In this document: positions 58,472-64,000 of the stretch, in pieces
How positions within the stretch are numbered: position 1 is the stretch's first letter
How the letters are laid out: each line of letters opens with the position of its first letter
DNA from: an uncultured Colwellia sp.
GTDB taxonomy: Bacteria; Pseudomonadota; Gammaproteobacteria; Enterobacterales; Alteromonadaceae
Assembly: GCA_913061475.1 (NCBI GenBank)
Contig: CAJXUN010000001.1
Span: forward strand, 206,414 to 270,413
Length of the DNA: 64,000 nucleotides
Reading direction: 5' to 3'
Notes under the pieces: generated by a model
Seen by the model: the letters and a program-made list of their open reading frames with translations, nothing else
Database searches by the model: none
What the model was told of the DNA's origin: nothing
Program-made: the position numbers and the translations under genes

Positions 58472-58972
58472 GCCTTCGCACACCTCTACTTCGCTTTCTA
58501 GTAAATCTGACCATGGAATATAGAAAGATTTTTGCGTCTCTGAGTCATTAGAAACTAGAGTTACTCTAGCAATCTGATGCCCAAAATAATTTTCAAACTC
58601 AATATTTTCTATTGAGTTAAGCTGTACTGACCTATAAGCCTTAGCCCTACCGAATAACAGAGCTTCATCATCTATTCGGGCACTACATGCTATCGCTATA
58701 TTGTTAAAAGGAACAACTGACATAATATTTTTGTCTTTGTAAAACGTTGCTCGGCTAACAGACGTACCGATATTGTTTAAAAAGTTATTGTATTTAACTC
58801 TTCTGAATATTCCTTTCAGAATTATGCCTAACAAGATGATAAAACTTGAAAACAGAATAGAGTTCAGCAAAGGCAATTTAACACCCAAATTTATTACGAC
58901 TACTATAGCAATTAATAAAAGAGCAAGTCGTAACGTTTTGAGTGAAAATTTAAGTTTTGGAAAATTAACCAC
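58466..58972 (-). CDS. Cassette gene: membrane protein with PH-like C-terminal domain
   Basis: A 168-residue protein: two hydrophobic helices (about 14-30 and 34-52) followed by a strand-rich domain (SVSRATFYKDKNIMSVVPFNNI... VTLVSNDSETQKSFYIPW) like small bacterial PH-type domains. GTG start with AAGGA six bases upstream. The stop codon lies in the inner box of attC site 5. Confidence 0.65.
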   Translation of the reverse strand: MVNFPKLKFSLKTLRLALLLIAIVVVINLGVKLPLLNSILFSSFIILLGIILKGIFRRVKYNNFLNNIGTSVSRATFYKDKNIMSVVPFNNIAIACSARIDDEALLFGRAKAYRSVQLNSIENIEFENYFGHQIARVTLVSNDSETQKSFYIPWSDLLESEVEVCEGT

Positions 58973-58986
58973 TAGCCATCCTTAGG

Positions 58987-59082
58987 CACCAACGCCCAAT
59001 TAACAGGCTAAAAATAGTGGGCTAAAATGGAGCGAAGCGAACAGCCCGCTGTTTTTAGTCCTTGTTTAATTTCTTGTTATGT
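58987..59082 (-). repeat. attC site 6
   Basis: Intact core boxes CACCAAC and GTTATGT. Long paired arms (GGCTAAAAATAGTGGGCT with AGCCCGCTGTTTTTAGTCC) around a GAGCGAAGCGAA centre. The ORF of the next gene ends inside it. Confidence 0.9.
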
Positions 59083-59681
59083 TTATTTAACGACGAAGCT
59101 TTTATTAACTCTTTGATTGAGCTCTCAATTTCTTTTGCATCAATACCGCCATTTGCTTGCAATACACAAAGACCAAATAAGCCAGCGGATAAATATGTAC
59201 TTTCAGCTGTTGATTCATTTAGCTTTGTAATAGTTTGGGTTATTTCTAAGGCTAATAACTGCTGAGCTTCGCTTGCTTCTGAAGAAACATCAATTTTACC
59301 AAGTACGCTTAAAAGTGAATCTGAAACATCCGCTTTAACATTTGTACTCTTAGCGTAAGTAGCTGCTTGTAAACACGTTTTACCTGCACCATTTGTCATC
59401 GCACCATTATATTCTGAGCTCCAAATAAACAAAGTAGCTCTATCAGCATTTTCAGCTAGAAATGTTTTTAAGGCCTCTGTATCACCTTGTTTTTCTAGCT
59501 TTGCATACTCTTTGTATACCTCAGTAAGATGGGCTGCCCCTTTATTGTTAGAAACGACTTGTCCTGCCCTATCTATTGAAACATAAGACAATCCTGGTTT
59601 TACATCCCCAGTCCACGCTTCATGTACACTGCAACCACTTAAGTAAAAAGAAAAAATAAGTATCAATAATAATTTATACAT
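59055..59681 (-). CDS. Cassette gene: hypothetical lipoprotein
   Basis: A 208-residue protein with signal peptide and lipobox (YLSGC). The mature part is helical (AAHLTEVYKEYAKLEKQGD...). No family recognised. AAGGAAG lies before the ATG. The last residues (KHNKKLNKD) are encoded by attC site 6 itself. Confidence 0.7.
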   Translation of the reverse strand: MYKLLLILIFSFYLSGCSVHEAWTGDVKPGLSYVSIDRAGQVVSNNKGAAHLTEVYKEYAKLEKQGDTEALKTFLAENADRATLFIWSSEYNGAMTNGAGKTCLQAATYAKSTNVKADVSDSLLSVLGKIDVSSEASEAQQLLALEITQTITKLNESTAESTYLSAGLFGLCVLQANGGIDAKEIESSIKELIKASSLNKHNKKLNKD

Positions 59682-59746
59682 TTGTAACTTCCTTATCGCA
59701 TTTTATATTTCAAAAATTTAATTTAGCACCATTAGGGCGAACATTA

Positions 59747-59849
59747 AACCAACGCCCAATTAACAGGCAAAAAGTAGTTGGCTAAAATAAGTGAACGTAG
59801 TGAACAAAAAGCCAACTGTTTTTTGTCCTTGTTTAATTTCTTGTTATAT
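59747..59849 (-). repeat. attC site 7
   Basis: Core boxes AACCAAC and GTTATAT, with arms GGCAAAAAGTAGTTGGCT and AGCCAACTGTTTTTTGTCC. Confidence 0.9.
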
Positions 59850-60110
59850 TTTTAACTTAGCGCGTAACTCTATTATTTTTTGCTTTTGTGGAGATACATA
59901 TTCTAACCAACCTCGATAAGCATTATCAGGATCTGAAAGCTCCCATTTTGCGCCACACGCTGTGCACAAATATGTAGCAACTTTATCAAACTTAAGTTGA
60001 TTAGTAACACTTAACTCTTTAAGTAAACTCTCAACATTATCAAAATCTCTAAAAGTCGAAAAACCTTTAGATTTGAATGGCTCGAGAATTTTACAAGTTA
60101 GACATTTCAT
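59844..60110 (-). CDS. Cassette gene: small zinc-ribbon-like protein
   Basis: An 88-residue protein with two CxxC pairs (MKCLTCK at the N-terminus and YLCTACGAKW at about 48-56) that should bind one zinc ion. The tail is rich in K and L. No family recognised. No clear Shine-Dalgarno. The stop codon is in the inner box of attC site 7. Confidence 0.65.
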   Translation of the reverse strand: MKCLTCKILEPFKSKGFSTFRDFDNVESLLKELSVTNQLKFDKVATYLCTACGAKWELSDPDNAYRGWLEYVSPQKQKIIELRAKLKI

Positions 60111-60114
60111 AAAA

Positions 60115-60215
60115 ATATAACGCCCAACTAAGGGGCTGATAATTGTTGGCTAAAATGTGTAGCGAAGCGAAACCGAGCCAACTGTTAGCAGTCCCGCTTT
60201 AGTTACTTGTTAGCA
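60115..60215 (-). repeat. attC site 8
   Basis: Core boxes ATATAAC and GTTAGCA. Arms GGCTGATAATTGTTGGCT and AGCCAACTGTTAGCAGTCC, centre TAGCGAAGCGAAA. Confidence 0.9.
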
Positions 60216-60475
60216 ATACTTTGCCCGAACAGTAATTTAAATAGCCTATTTGGCATATAACCAGTAACCGTTGTGTAGCCAAAAGCAATAATACCAATGA
60301 GCATAAAAAATATAACAGGTAATGAAACAATAAGAGAAAACCAGCTAAATGGAATTATATCCGATGTAATTTGCTCAATCGTTACACTAGAAAAAAGGAA
60401 CACTCCGTACGCACAAAAAGCACTTAACCCTAAAGTTAAAATTCTAAATGGAAACCTTACAGAGTTTTGACTCAT
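60203..60475 (-). CDS. Cassette gene: small two-helix membrane protein
   Basis: A 90-residue protein with hydrophobic helices at about 12-32 and 43-67. No family recognised. AGGAAG lies 11 bases before the ATG. The last residues come from attC site 8. Confidence 0.6.
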   Translation of the reverse strand: MSQNSVRFPFRILTLGLSAFCAYGVFLFSSVTIEQITSDIIPFSWFSLIVSLPVIFFMLIGIIAFGYTTVTGYMPNRLFKLLFGQSIANK

Positions 60476-60496
60476 AACCAGTGATTCTTCCTGTAT

Positions 60497-60589
60497 TGCT
60501 AACGCTTATATTAAGCGGCTAAGTACAATTTGCTAAACTGCGCGAAGCGCGAGCAAACTGTACGTGTCCGTTTGAATACCTTGTTAGCA
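60497..60589 (-). repeat. attC site 9
   Basis: Core boxes TGCTAAC and GTTAGCA. Arms AGTACAATTTGCTA / AGCAAACTGTACGTG with centre GCGCGAAGCGCGAG. Confidence 0.88.
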
Positions 60590-60825
60590 GAAGGCAGTTA
60601 AATCACTACACTTTTTGCTAACACTAAAATTAAATTAGTGGAAGTGAGAAGCCATAAATACGGCAACACTTAGCCACTAAACTTGATTGATAAACAATAA
60701 CATAGAATGCTTATCAATTTTATTAAACTAATTGATTTGCAACAACAAAGGAAGGGAAATATACACCAATCATTTGATGTGAAGTACCAAGCAAAGCAAC
60801 TAAATAAACTTGAACAAGTGTTGCC
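60590..60825. other. Cassette with no convincing gene (236 bp between attC sites 9 and 10)
   Basis: The longest minus-strand frame (ending at 60670) has start codons only inside attC site 10 and a cysteine-rich, low-quality translation. A plus-strand frame (from 60707, about 67 codons) lacks a Shine-Dalgarno and runs through the attC. Neither is supported. The segment may carry a promoter, a small RNA, or the eroded remains of a gene. Confidence 0.55.
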
Positions 60826-60924
60826 TGCTAACGCCACTTTAAGCGGCAAAAAATTGTTGGCTATAATGTTGAACGAAGTGAAAACAGCCAACTGTTTTTT
60901 GTCCGTTTGAAAGCCTTGTTAGCA
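60826..60924 (-). repeat. attC site 10
   Basis: Core boxes TGCTAAC and GTTAGCA. Arms GGCAAAAAATTGTTGGCT and AGCCAACTGTTTTTTGTCC. Confidence 0.9.
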
Positions 60925-60940
60925 GTACATTACCACTTAA

Positions 60941-61213
60941 CTATTTGCTTTTGCTATTTTTTTGAGACTCTATTTCACTTGCGACTAAACTATCGTAGTT
61001 GATTAAGGCGTAGACAAAGGCACAAAGGATTATCGCAGGAACTACAACTAGTGAGACCTCAGCTAAGCGCCAAAGAATAACACTTAAAGGATCTTCTCCG
61101 GGCGATAACAAAACTTTGATTCCAGCAATAGCAAAGATTAAAAATAGAATACCTTTAGATATGTCTAGTGCCCAAAGCAAGGAAAATTTAGTTTTAGATG
61201 AACTCGTATCCAT
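60941..61213 (-). CDS. Cassette gene: small two-helix membrane protein
   Basis: A 90-residue protein with helices at about 19-38 and 53-70, a basic C-terminus, and a short soluble N-terminus. No family recognised; Shine-Dalgarno weak. Ends 16 bases before attC site 10. Confidence 0.6.
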   Translation of the reverse strand: MDTSSSKTKFSLLWALDISKGILFLIFAIAGIKVLLSPGEDPLSVILWRLAEVSLVVVPAIILCAFVYALINYDSLVASEIESQKNSKSK

Positions 61214-61238
61214 GATTTATTCTCGAAACTTCCTGTAC

Positions 61239-61331
61239 TGCTAACGCTTTGCTAAGGGGCAAATAATGGTTTGCTATAATGCGCGGAGCGCGAGCAAACT
61301 GTTATTTGTCCGTTTGAGCAACTTGTTAGGC
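61239..61331 (-). repeat. attC site 11
   Basis: Core boxes TGCTAAC and GTTAGGC. Arms GCAAATAATGGTTTGCTA / AGCAAACTGTTATTTGTCC, centre GCGCGGAGCGCGAG. Confidence 0.9.
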
Positions 61332-61757
61332 AACTACTGCGTATATGTAAAGGAAAAAAGATATACCACTTACAATTGTTCTAATCCAATGTTGTGGTCC
61401 CCACTTTAATAATAAGGCTTGCGTACTTTCTGATTCGGGATCATTATCAGAGCTTAACAGTACATCATTTATTGGTTTTATAAGAATTAAAGTAATTGGT
61501 ACGACAGAAATAAGAAAAACAGCACCTATAAGCCATAGAATATTCCCGCCTAAAAACCAAACAAGTCCCCCTGCAATAAAACCAATTAATGCAAGTACAA
61601 TTTGTAAGGGTGCTGCACGCTTGTACATTGGAGGAAAAAACAATCCTCCCACACGAACACCGGCCTCAAGAGTAGCTGGATGCTGGGCAAGTGAAATATA
61701 TAAAGCGGCTCCGAAAAAGGTACCACAACAAAACAGTGCAATTATTTGAAATAACAT
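61326..61757 (-). CDS. Cassette gene: DUF1772 membrane protein
   Basis: A 143-residue protein with four hydrophobic helices. The N-terminal FFGAALYISLAQHPATLEAG (conserved H and P) and the final W-x5-IVSGISFFLYIYA match the DUF1772/anthrone-oxygenase-like family. Its role is not established here. AGGAGA before the ATG. The stop codon is in attC site 11. Confidence 0.82.
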   Translation of the reverse strand: MLFQIIALFCCGTFFGAALYISLAQHPATLEAGVRVGGLFFPPMYKRAAPLQIVLALIGFIAGGLVWFLGGNILWLIGAVFLISVVPITLILIKPINDVLLSSDNDPESESTQALLLKWGPQHWIRTIVSGISFFLYIYAVVA

Positions 61758-61773
61758 GAATTTTTCTCCTGTT

Positions 61774-61873
61774 GCCTAACGCCCAATTAACAGGCAAAAA
61801 ATAGTTGGTTAAAATAAGCGACGAAGGAGCAAAAACCAACTGTTTTTTGTCCTTGTTTATTAGCTTGTTATGT
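61774..61873 (-). repeat. attC site 12
   Basis: Core boxes GCCTAAC and GTTATGT. Arms GGCAAAAAATAGTTGGTT and AACCAACTGTTTTTTGTCC. Confidence 0.9.
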
Positions 61874-62305
61874 GTTTTTAGCACCATAGCTATTATTAAA
61901 CAACTTAAAGTGCGTTATAAAAAGCCACGCTATTATGATGCTGAGAATTAATGCAGTCCCCTCTCCAATTTCTTCTTTGTTAGGAAGCGACAAGAGTTTT
62001 GGTATGAAGGTTGGTGAATAGACTATTGATATTGAGATAATCAAGCTCCCTGTGACGGCAATTAATAAAAATAATAGCGCTTTATATCTTTTAAATATTG
62101 CCAGTGAAAACATTAGGATTATTTGAATAAATATTTGTAATGAAATTACACGCCAAAAGATCGCATATATTCCTTTAGCCAAAGACTCAGTAATAGGAAA
62201 GTCTTTAAAAATAAGGCTATGAAAGAAATATATTAAGAAAAATATAACCATTTCTAAAGCTATTAGAGTTGCTAAGTATGGAAATGCTTCCTTAATTTTT
62301 TTCAT
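61868..62305 (-). CDS. Cassette gene: hypothetical four-helix membrane protein
   Basis: About 145 residues with helices near 10-30, 48-66, 72-90 and 116-135 and a basic N-terminus (KKIKEAF). No family recognised. I chose the ATG at 62305 over a GTG seven codons upstream, which lies almost inside attC site 13. The stop codon is in attC site 12. Confidence 0.62.
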   Translation of the reverse strand: MKKIKEAFPYLATLIALEMVIFFLIYFFHSLIFKDFPITESLAKGIYAIFWRVISLQIFIQIILMFSLAIFKRYKALLFLLIAVTGSLIISISIVYSPTFIPKLLSLPNKEEIGEGTALILSIIIAWLFITHFKLFNNSYGAKNT

Positions 62306-62324
62306 ACTCCAAACGTCCCTAAAC

Positions 62325-62426
62325 ACATAACGCCGTTTTAAGCGGCAAATTGCAGTTGGCTAAAATAAGTGAGGCACGAACAAAAAGCCAGCTGTAATTT
62401 GTCCGTCTTGAAAACCCTTGTTAGCT
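62325..62426 (-). repeat. attC site 13
   Basis: Core boxes ACATAAC and GTTAGCT. Arms GGCAAATTGCAGTTGGCT and AGCCAGCTGTAATTTGTCC. Confidence 0.9.
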
Positions 62427-62429
62427 GTA

Positions 62430-62846
62430 TTAGTTGGTATACACACTAAACTCTTCTGTAAATCCTGGCAACAACCCTGGGTCAAATTCAAAATCGCCAG
62501 TCAGAGATATAACGTTAGACCCACTATTAGTTGTACGGCTATATTTAGATAACAATATATCAGCCTGCATATGACCTAAAGAATCAATAGAACTTATATT
62601 GAGTATGAACTCATTCGGCGACATACTTTCAATATTTGCTGATCCATTTCTTGTTTTCTCTAAATTTACCAACGCGGATATGAATCTATTTTTTCCATGA
62701 GCCTCAATCCATACCTGGTCATACTCGCCGAAGAAACCTGACATGCAAACCTTTACAGATACTCTAATATCACCAAAGTTTTGAGGCATTTTTGATTCTT
62801 CTAGCACATCAATTTCGATGTAATCAATTTCATCGCCTAACTTCAT
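62430..62846 (-). CDS. Cassette gene: WapI-like possible immunity protein
   Basis: About 138 residues, beta-rich and acidic. The pattern (ISALVNLEKTRNGSANIESMSPNEFILNI, then a strand ending GHMQADILL and LTGDFEFDPGLLPGF) resembles the WapI/Imm immunity-type family found next to contact-dependent toxins. No toxin is adjacent here. The ATG at 62846 has AAAGG upstream; the longer frame before it is attC sequence. Confidence 0.5.
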   Translation of the reverse strand: MKLGDEIDYIEIDVLEESKMPQNFGDIRVSVKVCMSGFFGEYDQVWIEAHGKNRFISALVNLEKTRNGSANIESMSPNEFILNISSIDSLGHMQADILLSKYSRTTNSGSNVISLTGDFEFDPGLLPGFTEEFSVYTN

Positions 62847-62860
62847 AAATACGCCTTTAC

Positions 62861-62959
62861 AGCTAACGCCCAAATAATGGGCTAAAAATTGTTGGCTAAA
62901 ATAAGCGACGCAGGAGCAAAAGCCAACTGTTTTTAGTCCTGTTAATTTGCTTGTTAGCA
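62861..62959 (-). repeat. attC site 14
   Basis: Core boxes AGCTAAC and GTTAGCA. Arms GGGCTAAAAATTGTTGGCT and AGCCAACTGTTTTTAGTCC. Confidence 0.9.
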
Positions 62960-63283
62960 CCTCAACTCAAGTATGCTAGCAATTCTATCTTGTGTTTCTT
63001 GGCTGAACATTTGAAATTGCTCCTCAGAAAAAACACCATAACTTTTCAACGAAACCAGTTTAAGCAGTATGTTATTACGAGTTGGATTATTAAACATCTC
63101 AGCAATCTTTGCATCTTCAGCTTGAATTAAGTCATACAGATCGAGGTATGATTTATGTTCTGTCCCTTCTCTGTTTTTAGCTATCTCCTCAACTTTAACA
63201 AATATAAGTTCACAAGCTTTTGCAGTTAAGTCGTTTTGAAGTTTTCGAAATAGCTTCCAATCTTTTTCAGGTACCGATGACAT
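62954..63283 (-). CDS. Cassette gene: conserved helical hypothetical protein
   Basis: A 109-residue, soluble, helical protein (MSSVPEKDWKLFRKLQNDL, KVEEIAKNREGTEHKSYLDLYDL). I recognise a similar pattern from other cassette-borne and chromosomal hypothetical proteins but know no function. GAGGAT seven bases before the ATG. The stop codon is in attC site 14. Confidence 0.68.
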   Translation of the reverse strand: MSSVPEKDWKLFRKLQNDLTAKACELIFVKVEEIAKNREGTEHKSYLDLYDLIQAEDAKIAEMFNNPTRNNILLKLVSLKSYGVFSEEQFQMFSQETQDRIASILELRC

Positions 63284-63300
63284 GCTAGATCCTCATTGAG

Positions 63301-63403
63301 TGCTAACGCCCAAATAACAGGCTAAGTAATGGTTGGCTAAAATTGTGTAGCGAAGCGAAACGTAGCCAACTGTTACGTGTCCTTGTTAATTTGCTTGTTA
63401 GCA
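63301..63403 (-). repeat. attC site 15
   Basis: Core boxes TGCTAAC and GTTAGCA. Arms GGCTAAGTAATGGTTGGCT and AGCCAACTGTTACGTGTCC; centre TAGCGAAGCGAAA. Confidence 0.9.
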
Positions 63404-63909
63404 GTACTGTCTGAAACTTTACGATAAAACATATTACCGAAACTTGACTCAAATACATAATAGAAATCAAACTTTTGCCTGTACAAGGCAGGATAAACGT
63501 CAATTAATTTATGAGGATTAGCGACAACAATACGAAACATAGCAGGATTACTATCACGGTAAAATTCTACTTTACCTTCAATGACTTTAAAGTTGCCGTC
63601 AGCGAGTTTTTCATAAAAGAAAAACTCATGCTTTTCGTTTATAACAAAGCTAAAAAGGCTGTTTTGCCAGTTAGCATTTGAACCCGGATAAAACTCTTTA
63701 TCAACTTCATATGTTCCGACGATATCACTTTTATCAATAGACTTAAGTGAGTTTATCCCTCCATACACAAATAAACATACGGGAAGTATCCAAATGAGAA
63801 ACACAGGTTTTAGATGTGTTCTATTTCTAGAAATTAAGTACTTCACAATTTTAAAAGCTGAATAGAAAATTACTAGTAGAAGCAAAGGAAGTGTAATTAT
63901 TATAAGCAA
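63373..63909 (-). CDS. Cassette gene: membrane-anchored hypothetical protein
   Basis: A 178-residue protein with two N-terminal helices (about 2-24 and 38-55) and a strand-rich domain beginning IVGTYEVDKEFYPG. No family recognised. TTG start preceded by a full GGAGGT six bases upstream. The final ten or so residues (STANKQINKDT) are translated from attC site 15. Confidence 0.68.
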   Translation of the reverse strand: MLIIITLPLLLLVIFYSAFKIVKYLISRNRTHLKPVFLIWILPVCLFVYGGINSLKSIDKSDIVGTYEVDKEFYPGSNANWQNSLFSFVINEKHEFFFYEKLADGNFKVIEGKVEFYRDSNPAMFRIVVANPHKLIDVYPALYRQKFDFYYVFESSFGNMFYRKVSDSTANKQINKDT

Positions 63910-63943
63910 AATGTCACCTCCATGTTGATTGATACTCTTGTAC

Positions 63944-64000
63944 TGCTAACGCCCAATTAACAGGCTAAAAATAGTGGGCTAAACTTGAGCGAAGCGAAAA
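63944..64000 (-). repeat. attC site 16, cut by the window end
   Basis: Core box TGCTAAC followed by the GGCTAAAAATAGTGGGCT arm and GAGCGAAGCGAAA centre, nearly identical to site 6. The second half lies beyond position 64000, so the array continues. Confidence 0.88.

Noticed and set aside
60670..60910. Minus-strand 73-codon ORF and plus-strand 67-codon ORF in the gene-less cassette
   Set aside because: The first has its only start codons within attC, the second has no Shine-Dalgarno and reads through attC. Translations look random (cysteine clusters, low-complexity).
1..64000. tRNA, rRNA, CRISPR arrays or complete insertion sequences
   Set aside because: None was recognised by eye. The regularly spaced repeats at the right end are attC sites with different gene cargo, not CRISPR repeats.

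Overview
The window looks like chromosomal DNA of an AT-rich marine gammaproteobacterium of the Alteromonadales. The sppA-ansA-yeaC neighbourhood, the bioA/bioBFCD block, yghU, ptrB and yiaY-type genes all have close gammaproteobacterial relatives, and a Colwellia/Thalassotalea-like host is my best inference. No rRNA, tRNA, CRISPR array or complete insertion sequence was recognised.

Layout. Positions 1-9.3 kb hold housekeeping genes: yeaC end, a DUF349 protein, L-asparaginase I, signal peptide peptidase SppA, a YdjA-type nitroreductase and asnS. From 9.3 to 14.5 kb lies the biotin pathway, with bioA divergent from bioB-bioF-bioC-bioD. From 14.6 to 29 kb there is a mixed set: peptidase E, an orphan HicB-like protein, ferredoxin-NADP reductase, glutathione transferases, a TPR lipoprotein with an M28 peptidase, a phosphoribosyltransferase, a nucleotide pyrophosphatase-like enzyme, a small protein resembling CTP-dependent riboflavin kinase, an EAL-HDOD protein and a Kef-type antiporter. 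At 29.1-30.4 kb sits a solitary tyrosine recombinase with a strong 36-bp inverted repeat just upstream. From 30.7 to 55.3 kb come an MBL-fold RNA-processing-type hydrolase, a universal stress protein, a cytochrome c, an EamA transporter, a two-domain nitrilase-fold protein that lacks its catalytic cysteines, a DEAD-box helicase, a 1406-residue membrane sensor-like protein, an Fe-alcohol dehydrogenase, oligopeptidase B, a B12-binding radical SAM protein, and a LysR / nitroreductase / monooxygenase cluster that contains the stump of a deleted zinc-type alcohol dehydrogenase.

The most striking region is 55.5-64.0 kb. About fifteen small genes, all on the minus strand and mostly unrelated to each other, are each separated by a roughly 90-103 bp imperfect palindrome. 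Each palindrome starts with a TAACGCC-like box and ends with a TTGTTAGC/TTGTTATG-like box. These are attC recombination sites, and the region is the distal part of a chromosomal integron (superintegron) cassette array. Because every cassette gene runs leftwards, attI and the integrase gene should lie beyond the right edge of the window. The attC boxes nearest the left end of the array are mutated, one site has shrunk to 30 bp, and those further right are intact, so the array appears to decay toward its far end.

The cassette cargo is dominated by small membrane proteins (a two-helix potassium channel, DUF1772, DUF2157 and DUF3185 proteins, several unnamed ones), two lipoproteins, a zinc-ribbon protein, a WapI-like possible immunity protein and one cassette with no convincing gene.
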